Below, one piece after another: positions 11,077-22,390 of a stretch of DNA of 64,000 bases. Position numbers and translations under genes: made by a program. The first letter of the stretch is position 1. Each line of letters starts with the position of its first letter. The notes under the pieces are model-generated. The model did not search any database and was not told where the DNA came from. It saw nothing but the letters and a program-made list of their open reading frames with translations. Source of the DNA: Oscheius sp. JU75 (lineage: Eukaryota; Nematoda; Chromadorea; Rhabditida; Rhabditidae); assembly GCA_037178855.1 (NCBI GenBank), contig JASJZC010000003.1, forward strand, positions 62,001 through 126,000, read 5' to 3'.

Positions 11077-11953
11077 GAACGTTCCCTTCTATCGGTTTGA
11101 GGTCAGTAAAGTGTCATTTTGTAGCGTCCAATGAAATGAGCAAGATAAAGCAGCAATCTCAGCATATACTTGCAGTATAATGGGAGTAGGCCGCGTTTTG
11201 ATCAGAAATCCAGTTTCAGCGCAAAAGTAGGTGAACTGCTAAGAGGCGCTACTCGAACTAGGCGACCCGGGTTCGATCCCTGTGGGCAGTAATTTTTCGG
11301 GTAAGTTGTTATCAGCTGTAAAAGACAGTGAGACAGAGAGACAAGAGGCAGGCAGGAATAGAAGGAAAGAAAGTTTGGACATGCTCCAGCGGTAAGAAGA
11401 AAGCTGTTATCAAGAAACGATGTGTATAGTTTGTCAGTTCAGCAAGACAAGAGACCTGAATAGAATAATAACAACAAGACGATGACAGAGAGATTGAGAG
11501 GTGCCCAGTAGTGAGACAGGCTGAATGACAGAAGGGGCTTATAGTGCTACATCCAAGGGACGGGGAAGCCGGCGGAGACTTGTGAATCCTTAAAAACCCG
11601 AAAAGATGGTTCTGTGCATGTTTCTGCTGCATTTTCTGTCCTTCAGTTATCTTGTTTCTCAGGAGCTCCGGAAGGTGATTGGGGTCAGCAAAAAAAGCGT
11701 TCGTCTTAGCAAGGCAAAGAAATTGACCTTGCTAGGCCCCGAACCAGGGGTCGTGTCTCTTGGCTCTTGTAAAAGCTAAGAAATGGCGAACCGTTTAGGT
11801 AGTAGCCTTGGTAGGGAATTTATCCAAAATAAGGATGTGAGCACCAACTGCATAAACCACAAAGTGTAGAAGTAAGAAAAGAAATGGGAGATCTGATATT
11901 TACAAACAGATGTGTAAGGCTTGCTGAGGTTTGAAGGGTGAGCAAATATCACA

Positions 11954-14900
11954 TTAAGTGTGCATGGAGGAGGTCATGTCTAGTTTGAAAGGATCACTGA
12001 AGAGCGAAGGACTTTGGCGGAAATCGAACTTCCCAGATGGCGGCTGCTCTGGACTAGCTATCCCGTCTGACGATGCCTTCGGCTGATCACTGTCGTATCG
12101 AGAAGACTCTGTGTTACTGGCCAATTCATGCTCATGATCCACATCAATAGCTGAGTTCTCATTCTCTGGATATCGCATAACGTGATGATCTAAAACATTC
12201 CGTTACGGGAAGCTTTGATGCAACTTACCTCTAAACGTGACACTCGCCTCCACATCCGGCATAGGTAGTTCGGGCAATGGCAAGGGGTCATCCTCATATT
12301 GCTGGAGATTCTTCAACATCTGCCCGTAGTTGTTGATTCTCAATCTCAAGGGGTCAGGAACTCGATGTGGACTGGTGACCGGAGAGTGACGGTCGGGAGG
12401 AGGTTCCCTCCACGATCCAAAGGACCTCATGCCATAAGTTTCTCCCTCAGTCAAATAACCGTCGTGATTTCGTCCTCGTCTCATCGGCGAATTGTGATAA
12501 CTGATGCCAATAGTTGACTCGGCGTAAATGTGGTCATGATTTCTGGCCTGGCACGGCACGCCGACATCGGAACGACTGAAAAATTGGAGTCGATAAAATC
12601 TTCCTGCTCACTACTTACCTAGAAGGCATAGGCCGATTTGACTCAAAGAGATGCTGACTTCCTGCCCCGAGACTACCGCTGTCTCTTGATCTCAATGATT
12701 CCCTTTCTTCCGCTTCTGTGATCCTGTTGAGAGCACCGTAGATGTGTCTCGTGCTCTTATGCTTCCTCTTTTCTTCCCGGTAGCTCGGCATGTTTCCAAA
12801 TTTGATCGAACGATTGGCGGGATCTGGCAACGAATCGTCCAACTTCTCGTCCGAAGGTAACGGTATTTCCACGACCGAACGACGACGGTAGCAGAAAAGT
12901 AGACAGACGAGAAAGAGTAGAAGAATGAGTCCAACCTAAAAGACCTCTCTCGTTTCACTGTTTGCTATCAAAACTCACAGCTACCAGTATTGCCAAAAGA
13001 GTCACAGTATCCAAGCTTTTCCCAACTGCGATCGACGGTATAACTACCACATGTTTCTTGTCTTCGCGGTTTCGGAACAGTGTACTGTTTGTTCTCAAGT
13101 CACAAGCTTTCCCCGCCCAGCCATTGTGACAAACACAGAGTCCTGTAGTCGTACAATCTCCATGACTTGAGCACTGTAGTGCGTAGTTGTTGGAAGGACA
13201 GGTGACCGGGGCAGAAACGGAAGACATCTCGACACAAGAGCCAGCTACGCAAACTCTTCCTGTTCCGCAGCTGGATCCTTCCACGGTCAGTCCAATGATG
13301 GAGTTAGCTATGGACTTGCACTGAATCTGCTTGTCGTTTTGCAGAAACTGAAACGTGAAGGCGTTTAGCGCTGACTGTGAGGGTGTTGCGATGCCTCCTT
13401 GACAGTGAAGTGTTCCACAGAGAGTGTCCTCAATTGGACAGGCTCTGAATACAGTCACAATTCTCATTAGCAGCTTAAAACTCACTTGACTCCATCCGAT
13501 CCACTTCCGCAGTTGGCATACTTGTATCCGTTGGTGTTCTGCTCAAAACAGGCAACCTCTGCCACCTTGGCCTCCGCACCCCAAAGTGTTTTGCACTGCG
13601 CCTGCGGATCAGAACAGTTCCCTCTCCAACATTGGCCATCCTGTCCACAGGCCGTCCCATCAATCAGATGCCCGTCCGTGGGACAATCGCCTGACTTTCC
13701 ATCACAGAATTCCGCCACGTCGCAAGTACTAATCGATCCACGACAAACTTCTCCCGCTTTTTTGAGTTCGCATCGGTGGCAGCAGGGATGGTGGGCCGCA
13801 CATTGAGCATGAGCTCGAAGGGTGCAAGTCAGCGGATCGCAGCATGGATCATTGCACTGCTCCCTTGAGCCACAATCACACTCTTCCGAAGAATCCACAA
13901 TCCCGTTGCCGCATTCTCGAAGCTGCGAGACCTGGGAACGGGGGACTAGAAAAGAAAGGCATGGATGTTACCTGGAAGGGACGATTCAGCAGACAGTGTA
14001 CTTGACCAGCTTGCCAGACACCATGCATCCGGGCGATAGAACATTTCGAGAACTGCCAAGCGAAAAGAAAGCCGTTGGATCTGAAGACGAAAATATTCGA
14101 GAACTCGAGAATATATGTTACCCGGGGTGCTGGTTCATGACACAGTTTGCTCCCATATCACACTGACAGCTGGGAGTATCGTGTTCAAGTCCAAGGAGAT
14201 GACCGACTGACTGGGCTGCAAGTTGTCCGGACCACTGGGCAGATAAAGCATCAGGTGCCTGAAAATCTACTTTGTTATCGACCTTGGTTTATTGAAGTTT
14301 TGCGAAGCAAGAGAAGCTTTCCATCCCCTCCATGCTCATTGAGGCACGAGCCCCTGCCTCGCCTAATCCAACTGTCATGTGCGCAAGCTGATCCATGACA
14401 GCAGATATGCTAATTAGGGGCGAGCGAATCCGAAACGGCTAGTCATCCGAGCCAAATTTTGATTGATGCTTCCTTTCTATTGTTTGCAGGCATTTGCGCG
14501 CTACCTGGTGGTGCACCTTCATCGCACTTTCAGGGTCAACGCGGCATTTATTAATTTTCCGATGCTCTGCAAAAATGCAAGTTGTTAGGCAGATCAAGAG
14601 CTAAAAATTTGCAGAACGGGTAGAAGCCTAAGCCAAAAACTTAAATAATATCGTTTGGGCCATCAATTTTGCTGGCGCTTTCGAACCTGATCGATTTTTA
14701 CCAGCCTAGTTGTTGAATATAGGTGTACCTTGATTAAGGCCACAGATCGGCCTGTACAAATGCCGCGAAAGACTGAACTTGTAGCCTCATTGTTGACAAA
14801 CTCGGAATGTGTGAAGACAAGAGTAGCATCCTTTCCTGAAAATGTCTATACATGCTATTGCTTTTAGGTTGAAAATTTTAGTCGTCTGTTACCTAACCGT

Positions 14901-17173
14901 CAATGGGTAAGAGTCGTATTAATTAGAGAGAGGAAGCGCTCTAGGTCGGCAGGTGTTCTTAGCCCTCTTCTGAGCTCCTAATTTGGTCACACAGCCAAAT
15001 TGAATTATGACATCTGGCGCCAGATTTAAACCTACCAATCCCGTGAATATGACCCGTAGCATACTCAGCCACTCCCGCCACCGTCCTCTCGATATCTTCG
15101 AATAGATCAATTCTCTGCACATCGAGCCACATTTCCAGGTAGACGACAGAGAGTCGGATGTTGAGATCTCGGGAGAGCATGAGATCAGCTATATTGACCG
15201 ATTCCAGCATGTAGATCAGAGCCTCTTCGTGGATACTTCCGTGCGACTTTATCTAAATCTCTGCCAATTATTGTAGCTCAAAAGGTAGTCAGAATACACT
15301 TTCCAAAGCATTCTCTTTATAAAAACTGTCTACTATGATTACCGTAGCCCATTTGATTTCTTGGTGAAGCCCGTTTGCTTCAGATTAGCCGCTAAACAGC
15401 CAAGTTTGGTTGAATTTGTGACTATGGTAGTGATTTTTCCAAAAAGCCTTAAGATAACTCACGAATTCATGGTCGGCGATCAAGGCCATCTCGATGTATT
15501 TCGTCTGTTTGGAGACATCTCTGGTCTGGCGAGAATGATGTTGTCGGACAGTCTGAAATATTGGTTGTCTATCCATTTTCGGCCATTAAAATTGTCCGCC
15601 TACGGCTGCCGGAAACCGCGAAGCCATCATAATAGCCGGCCGTTATGATTTACAATGTGCACAATTGTCGGCAGGCTTTTGAAGGCCTCTCGAATTAATT
15701 GATATCGCTGGTAATAAAGCAGCAGAGAGTCGGCATCACATGTTGGCGCACAAACTATGGGACAGAGAAATAAAGAGACAGGAAGACAGATAGGTAGAGA
15801 GAGAGAGAGAGAAAACTTTTGTTTGTGTAACAAAGCTATTTTTAGTAAAAGACTATTCTCACTATTAGTCACCCTTCCTCCATAATCTCATTCCGTCTTT
15901 CAAAATTCATGAACATCTTGTGTCATGCCCACCCAACATCTGGAAGAGATCCGCTTTGGCTCACTAAAAATTGAAAGGACCTACTCGGGCATGACTGGCA
16001 GCTGCAGCTCCACACTTGGCCTCTTTCGTCCAATGCGTCTTATAGAAAATGTGAGGATGACGACGTCCACGGTCGCCACCATCTAGAGGCCAAATTCCGT
16101 ATGCGGAACCATTGGAAAAGGCCAATACACCGCTGAAAGCAGCTTGTTTGTTCGGCCAGATGTGGTCTAATTGAAGCCAGAAGTTGGTAGAAACTCACCG
16201 TAGTCCGTTGCATGAACTCAAAGCCACGAAACTGTTTGGATCTCCCGCTATTGTGCCCTGATAGTAGCAATTCTCTACCCGTTTGTCCAAAGCCTGCTCA
16301 CCGGAACTGTCGAGCTAAATCGAATCTTTCTTTCGACAATAAAGGTCAAAAAATTACCTTCAAAAAGTTGGTCTGATTGAGAAAGATGTAGTTGTTCCTC
16401 TCGAGGACGAGTTTCAATCTGCCGACGTGGCTACTTCTGATGACGATTGTGACCGACTGGTAGTGTTCAGCTGCCTTCAGAAAGTAGTTTCGCGTATCTG
16501 AAAAACCACTGCTTCCCTCGGAGAAGCCCCCTCCCCCCCCTTTTTTCCGATCATTAGTGATTAGTGAAAGTGTTCAAGGTGGAAAACGTGTCTCCCGTTT
16601 AGAACAGAATAAGGTGAATTTCTTAACCAATTTTGTGATCCCGATAGCCCTTTTAGGCTTGTTTATGTTCTGCAAAAGTTGTAGCTCTTGATCTGGCCTA
16701 CAATTTTGTAGAATTTTGCAAAGCTAAAAACATAGTCATCTGCCCGAAAAAGTGTTCCCACGTAGCAAATATCTAGTTGGTGTAGTGTAAGGTACTGGTA
16801 ACTTGGAATTTTGTCAGTTTTTCTGGTGATACCCATATCTTATAGAAAAAAAAAGGGGTAGAACGCTTCCCCGTACAAAAACTGTTTATGGTCATGCGTT
16901 CAATAACGCAATTTTTGTTCAAAAGCTTCTGGAATAACTCAACTCACCAATTCCGATCCTCTCATTCTTGTCTCTGATCTGGAAGGGATGGACGACCTCG
17001 TACTCTCCCTGAGGTATGGAATCGATGAAAGCCTTGTTGGAAGTCGACTGTCGAACATCTACTGAACCAAGAAATTCCGAATAGGCAAGTATAGCTCACT
17101 AACTTTTTGCGCCACAACGGCCTATAGAATAGAATAGTAGAAAAATTGAAAAACTACAGAGCTGCCTCTTCAT
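11954..17173 (-). CDS. Transmembrane ADAM (UNC-71/ADM-1-like), catalytically dead
   Basis: Fifteen exons join in frame: 17173-17104, 17061-16948, 16497-16358, 16314-16199, 16132-15985, 15525-15463, 15252-15036, 14835-14729, 14258-14122, 14080-13972, 13931-13486, 13444-12979, 12935-12619, 12575-12229, 12189-11954, giving about 1010 residues. Order: signal peptide, prodomain (NCYYQGTIAGDP, CNGLRGVLAFSNGSAYGIWP), metalloprotease fold, disintegrin domain from ECGNGIVDSSEECDCGS (about 410), Cys-rich region, EGF-like repeat near 655-687, one membrane span near 702-727 followed by RRR, and a 280-residue cytoplasmic tail with Pro-rich PPPDRHSP and LPLPELPMP. The zinc motif reads QSVGHLLGLEHD where active enzymes have HExxHxxGxxHD: the first His and the catalytic Glu are Gln341 and Ser342. 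Such ADAMs act in adhesion and guidance. Intron 8 holds a dispersed palindrome; 16550-16930 is intron. Confidence 0.9.
14560..14618. repeat. Dispersed palindrome family, copy 2
   Basis: GATGCTCTGCAAAAATGCAA, centre GATCAAGAGCTA, then AAATTTGCAGAACG; lies in an ADAM intron. Arms are more diverged than in copy 1. Confidence 0.55.
16674..16731. repeat. Dispersed palindrome family, copy 3
   Basis: ATGTTCTGCAAAAGTTGTAG, centre CTCTTGATCTGG, then CTACAATTTTGTAGAATTTT; lies in an ADAM intron. Confidence 0.6.
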
Positions 17174-19098
17174 GATAGTTTCCTCTCTCGCATCTGTAAA
17201 GGGGAGTTTGGTGAGAAAAAGTAGCAGCAAGCTTTGCGTGTTGAAGAGGCTACGCGAGAGTAAATGTGTGAATACGGCCTCTAGCGTCGGGAGGCCTGGG
17301 ATAGTTGGCCAGCTGCGTTTCTCTTCTATACAAAGGGGGAGGGTTGAGGCCGGGACAGATTTGAATGACAATGCGCCGGCTGGACGGTCGAGTCACTCGG
17401 ACAGTACTAAAAGGAACGCGACTGGAAGCCTGAATAGACTCACAGGGAGTAGGCTAGATTGGGTTACGATGCACAAAAAGATCAATGGAGCTCTCAGTTC
17501 GGCAAGGGCGTTGTTTTGTAACCCAGGACTCGAGACCCTCTTTTCCACCTCGAAATTGAGATTAGGCAGACTGGCATAAGTAGATACAAACAAGATACGG
17601 CTTTCCCAGACCCGTGTCAAACAACTGACAGGATAATTGCAGCCACTTTATCGCGCAATAATGTTTTGGGCGCGTAAAAGATGCAGCGTTGTGTTTTACT
17701 CAGTCTATGAACCTGCAAAAATGAGTTACGGGTCCCGCGAAAGAAAAATAAGATCAATACAGGCTTGTAATGAGCCCAGTTTTGGAATTACTCAGAGCTT
17801 TTTTGCGAAAATGGTACAGCCAATAGCTCAAAAGTCGATATAAACTGACCCGTACTCATCCCCTCCACAAAATAAATTGGTCATTCGAGAAGAAATACGA
17901 GTCCGAATAATTACGAGTCTCTTGTCACCAAACAAACAACGAGTGGCAGACAGACTGCCATGTCCATGTTATGGTTAGAGGTCGGTCATCTCAGCGGCCC
18001 CAGCGTCCCCCATAAACCGAATCGATGTGCTTCGGCCAGCCGATTAGCTCCGCCCCCGTTTTTAGAAGGAGAGCTCGTGTACTAGAGGAAGATGAACACA
18101 AAAGGCTCAGACTGCTTGACCGCAATCGGAAGCAGTCGAGCGAGCATGCGAGAGGGGGGCCCGTTAACAGAGAAACAGAGGTACAGAGACAGATGAGACA
18201 GAAAAAGAGAAAGACATAGAGATAGGGCAACAGAGAGATAAAGAGACAGAGGGAGTGTGAGAGACAGAGACACAGAGATATAGAGAGACAGAGCCGGCAT
18301 AAGAATGAACATCTCTTAATGAGGATGTCTTTGACATAGATGGCTCACAAGCGGTCTCCGCCTAGCATTTCATAACGCGCGTCCTCATCCCATCTCAATG
18401 GGCCCTCCCCTCTTACTTTCGTCAATGGTCAAAGACTCCCTCGAGACAAGATTAGTGGTCGAGCGATTGTCCCATGAAGAGGGGGAACGCTTTTCTGATT
18501 TCGTAATTGAATTCTGGAAGAAAGAGGATAGGCTCAGTCGAGATGAAAAACGTTTCCAGCTGGCTGAAGAAGATTACAGCCACCGGGTTTGAGGGGCAGG
18601 AATGGCCATTTTTCACTTGCTCAGTGTAGTCCGACTATTTTTCGAGATAGAGGGTAACTTATCTGATTTCAGGATGGACAGACGGCGGGGGCACCGGATA
18701 TAAAAATCGAGAAGAAACTCCAAAACGAAAGGAGGAGCTTAGCTTAACAAGTTATTTGGTGTCATTTCAAAGTAACTTCAGCGCAAAAAAAAATGGAAAA
18801 GAATGGCGAAATTAGAAGGGAAAACGGTAGTTCAAAATTTTTTCTTTCGCGGTTAACGGCAAGTTGCGGCTTGGCCCAGCGCCAATTTCAAATAGACGCA
18901 GCGTGAACTACGGTAATTGAAGTGTACGCGGGGTTTACGCAGAGCAACCGCGTCGCCAGTATAGCCTTAATTTTTATTTACCGGTTGTCTATTTCATTCG
19001 TTAAATTTATGACAAAGACAGAAACAGAGAGAGTATCCTCCATGATTTTGCCCAAAACTGTTTTATTTCCGACGTTGTTCAGTAACTACCTTTCAGGG
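17174..19098. other. Intergenic between ADAM and COX5A
   Basis: No gene I can support. It contains GAGACA-type low-complexity sequence at about 18160-18290. The 64-residue plus-strand frame at 18398-18592 (charged, begins with two GPP/LLL-like residues) has no detectable family and no flanking exons. The two genes are divergent, so both promoters should lie here. A TTTCAG acceptor at 19091-19096 directly precedes the COX5A start. Confidence 0.4.
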
Positions 19099-20538
19099 AT
19101 GACAAGTCTGGCCCTGAGAGGCCTTATGAGAGGAATTGCTAGCAGATCAGGCTCTACGGCCAGACAGCTATCGACGACCAGCGCCGTCTCCAGCAAGCAT
19201 GAGGACATCATGGAGAAATGGCCCGCTGATAGTGAGTCTTAGTTCAACTTTAAAACAGTCACCCATCCTTCTTCTACAGAGTTCGACAAACACTTCATCG
19301 ACTACCTCAGTCGGCCGGAGATTGATGGTTGGGAAGTGCGCAAAGCACTGTCGGAGCTCCACGATTTTGACGTCATCCCTGATCCCAAAGTTGTCGAAGC
19401 GGGACTTCGAGCCTGCCGTCGTGTCAACGACTTTGCCCTCTGCATCCGATTCCTAGAGGCTATCAAGATCAAATGTGGAGGTCAGAAGAACAGAGACGTT
19501 GTTTACAGCTACATCGTCAAAGAGGCAAGAAGTTTTTTTTTATATTTTCCAAGACAGAGAGACATAGTGACAGAAAGACAGAGACGGAGAGGCAGAAGAC
19601 CAAATGAGACTGAAAGACTCAGAGTCAGACACAGAGAGAGTGATAGAAAGACAGTGGGAGAGAGGGAGAGAGACAGGTGAGACTGAAAGACAAATGAGTC
19701 ACAAAGACCTAAGAGGAAGAGACCTTCCCAGACTTGGAGACTGACTAGGGAAGAGTTTTAGTTGCCCGCGGGATATCGAAACGAGGTAGGTGCCATTCGA
19801 AAGGGCATTGAAAATGATAGTGTTTCCCAAATTTTCAGCTGAGGAATGGATGTCTACTGTCCTCTGGAGCTTTTTCCGTTTCCAGATTTTGAGCTGAATT
19901 TGCGCTCTTGGACTTGGATATCCAATGCTTCTTTCCGCGCAAGTGACCAAGTGGTGCAGAGCCTAGCACCGCTGGAAAACTTTTGGAATCCTTTCTTCGG
20001 AAAACATTTTTATTTACTTATTTCAAGCGTATTTAGCTTCTATCATTGCTTTTTTCCAGAGAAACAGAGGAAATTCAGCTCAAAATCTGGTACAGAAAAA
20101 GCTCCAGAGGACAGCAGACATCCATTCCGCAGCTGAAAATTTGGGAAACACTATCATTTTCAATGCCCTTTCGAATGGCACCTACCTCGTTTCGATATCC
20201 CGCGGGCAACTAAAACCCTAGTGAAAAGACAGGACAGGGATACAGAGAGAAAGGGACTGGATTTCATGGAACTCTTTCAGATTCGTCCTGTCCTGGAAGA
20301 GCTCGGAATTTCGACCCCAGAAGACCTCGGTTACGACAAGCCGGAGCTTTTCGTGCCTCAACCCGAATATTGGTGGGAGAAGAAATGGTATAACTTCTCT
20401 TCAGTTTATTTTTACCATTAATACTCTACAAAATTTTGTTACTCGTCCTCTGTCTTTTCCTTCCGTATTTCAATTCATCGTCACTTTTTCAGGTACGCCG
20501 AGTATGGATTCGACAAGAAGGCTGGATTCTCGTACTGA
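19099..20538 (+). CDS. COX5A: Cytochrome c oxidase subunit 5A, mitochondrial
   Basis: Four exons: 19099-19231, 19280-19524, 20281-20387, 20493-20538; 176 residues. An Arg/Ser-rich N-terminus (to about 38) is a typical mitochondrial targeting peptide. The body shows COX5A hallmarks: FDKHFIDYLSRPEIDGWEVR, ALSELHDFDVIPDPKVVEAG, then VNDFALCIRFLEAIK, and the end PEYWWEKKWYAEYGFD. It is a nuclear-encoded subunit of respiratory complex IV on the matrix side. Intron 2 (19525-20280) must use a GC donor (GAG|GCAAGA) to keep frame and contains a large foldback repeat and GAGACA tracts. TTTCAG 2 nt before the ATG suggests spliced-leader addition. Confidence 0.95.
19755..20216. mobile_element. Foldback element with ~147-bp inverted arms in a COX5A intron
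   Basis: The left arm (about 19755-19901) starts GTTTTAGTTGCCCGCGGG. The right arm (about 20071-20216) is its reverse complement with only a handful of mismatches. About 170 bp of unrelated spacer lies between. ACTAGGG/CCCTAGT continues the symmetry just outside. No open frame, so a non-autonomous foldback or MITE. Confidence 0.85.
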
Positions 20539-22390
20539 CTGTAGACTAGTGTAGATTTTGCCGTAAACATGTGATTCGACTTTTCTTATGTTAAATATTG
20601 TTTGTTCCCCCAAAACTTATCCTTCTGAATTCCTCTCCTAGTCCCCTACAGTACTGTAGCTCTTCCTCGGTCCCTCTAATTGCTCCCCCAGAGAGAGAGC
20701 AAGCCCCCTCGTTTGGTATTTCGCGTTCTCAGTAGACCCTTGATGGCCGATGAAAGGCTTCGCGGGACTCGGTCGGCTGATGATGACTAGAGTTGGGCTC
20801 TCGGTATCAAAGCAACCGTCAATTGACATTCGGAGCAGAGGGTTTGATGAGGCCGACAGATGATGAGGTCGTCGTGGAACACCTTTTTAGAAGGAAAAGG
20901 GCTACCTGTCTGGCGCAACTTTTAAGTGATGCGTGGAAAAGTTTGTATAGTTTAATCCTGGATCTAAAAACTGAGGTACAAGCTAGCCTAGTTTTGTTTA
21001 GAACGTCTCTTGAATTTTTTTTTATCTGGAAGACCCACTTCATTTGTCAAATGAAGTTTTGCAAAGTTGTAACCCTTGATCAGCTCTATAATTTTGCAGA
21101 ACATTTTAATGCTGGAAAGTGCCTTGGTCGATCCAAAAAAAAAACTTGAAATTATCGGGTATCAAACCCACGAAGTCTCTTCCCTCCCCCCCCCTCTCTC
21201 TCTCTCTCTCTCCACATGGATCTTTTCCCCCACATTCGAAAAGTCGTGTGGAGGGATAAAAAGTACCGGTGCCAGAAGACTGCGGAAAGAATAGCTCTTT
21301 GTACTGGATGCATTAAAAGGAAAAATATTTTTATGATGATTCGTGGGGCTGTTGGGCTCGGTTTCTGAGGAAAACGCAAAGATCTATTCTCATTGACGCT
21401 CCCGGAAGCCTGTCAAACCATGTTCCCGAGCCAATAAAATTCAGCTTATCCTCAAAGAGAACTTTTTGTTGATCTGTCTAAGTCCTCACACCGTATCCAG
21501 GCTAGAATTTTTACTTCGTTTTTGCTCATTTCGCTAATAGAATTTTTTACCTTTACTGCCGACAATTTCTCTTCCCGTTTTATAGCTCAGGCTCTCCTCC
21601 TTTTTGAAAGAGAAACTCCCAGTTACAGTATCTCTCCCAAGCCGAAAAACATGTGTATCCCTCTTCTTTCTACTCTCTTAAGCCAAATTGAAGAACGGGT
21701 CAAGACCTCTGTCATAATCGAGTTCCTCGCTTAACGAAATTGCTGCAAAACTAATGAGGCTGAGAGCGTGGTAGAAGGTAGAAGGCGGCAGTTCGAGAAG
21801 AAAACAGTAAAGTGAAATCTGGGAAATTTCCAGAAGAATTTTGGGCTGCTCGTCTTAAAGTGAGCCTAAGGCGCTAACCTTTTTGAATTCGGCGCGCAAA
21901 AATTCAGCCCGGTCTTAAGAAAATTAAACGGTCTAAAGAATCTATTTGTTAGTCTCTCTCCAGTGGTACTACCACAGAAGAAACAAAGTTCGCTGTGCAC
22001 GCGAAAATCTGACACCAGTTTATCAGGGTATACGGACTTCTCGAATCACCCCTTCTGTCGATTACATTTTTTACCGCCTTCAGTTTTCCCGTTCGAACAC
22101 CTTTGCTCTGAGCCAATATAGCCCAGTTAACTGCAATTTGCGTGGTTTAACTCAACCATGACGAACTTGTATGCAATTTGATCCAAAATAAGAGCTCAAA
22201 ATCCACCCGCACTTAGTCGAAACAACAGAATTCTAGGGCTTCCTCCTTCCAGGTATATTCTGTTTTCTGCTTATCGCTTAGAGGCAACAAGAGCAGCTTG
22301 GACGTGACGTGAGGGACCGAGTTCTCTTCATTGCCCGCCCCCCTTCTCTACCGTCGGGTTCCGCCCCTTCGGCCAGTTCATATCCGCACC
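20539..22390. other. Intergenic between COX5A and flp-14
   Basis: Contains a dispersed palindrome at about 21051-21105 and a poly-C/(CT)n run at about 21184-21212. Several open frames of 60-120 codons overlap these repeats and show no protein-like pattern. A CTTCCTTCCAG acceptor-like sequence lies near 22251, about 140 bp upstream of the flp-14 ATG, and could mark a 5' UTR junction. Confidence 0.4.
21051..21105. repeat. Dispersed palindrome family, copy 4
   Basis: ATGAAGTTTTGCAAAGTTGT, centre CTTGATCAG, then ATAATTTTGCAGAACATTTT. Confidence 0.6.

Larger units (their letters stand above)
10501..11953. other. Intergenic, non-coding as far as seen
   Basis: Holds one dispersed palindrome (about 10547-10600), a (TC)n run at about 10893-10912, and two tRNA-like stretches with B-box-type GGGTTCGATYCC (about 11008-11076 and 11230-11292). 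The 106-residue minus-strand frame at 11632-11312 is low-complexity and runs through GAGACA-rich sequence, so I do not call it. The right edge is the 3' flank of the ADAM gene. Confidence 0.5.

Noticed and set aside
11312-11632. 106-residue minus-strand Ser/Cys-rich frame
   Set aside because: Lies in GAGACA-rich low-complexity sequence; no signal, no exon structure.
18398-18592. 64-residue charged plus-strand frame upstream of COX5A
   Set aside because: No family pattern, no flanking splice sites that extend it. Possible but unsupported.
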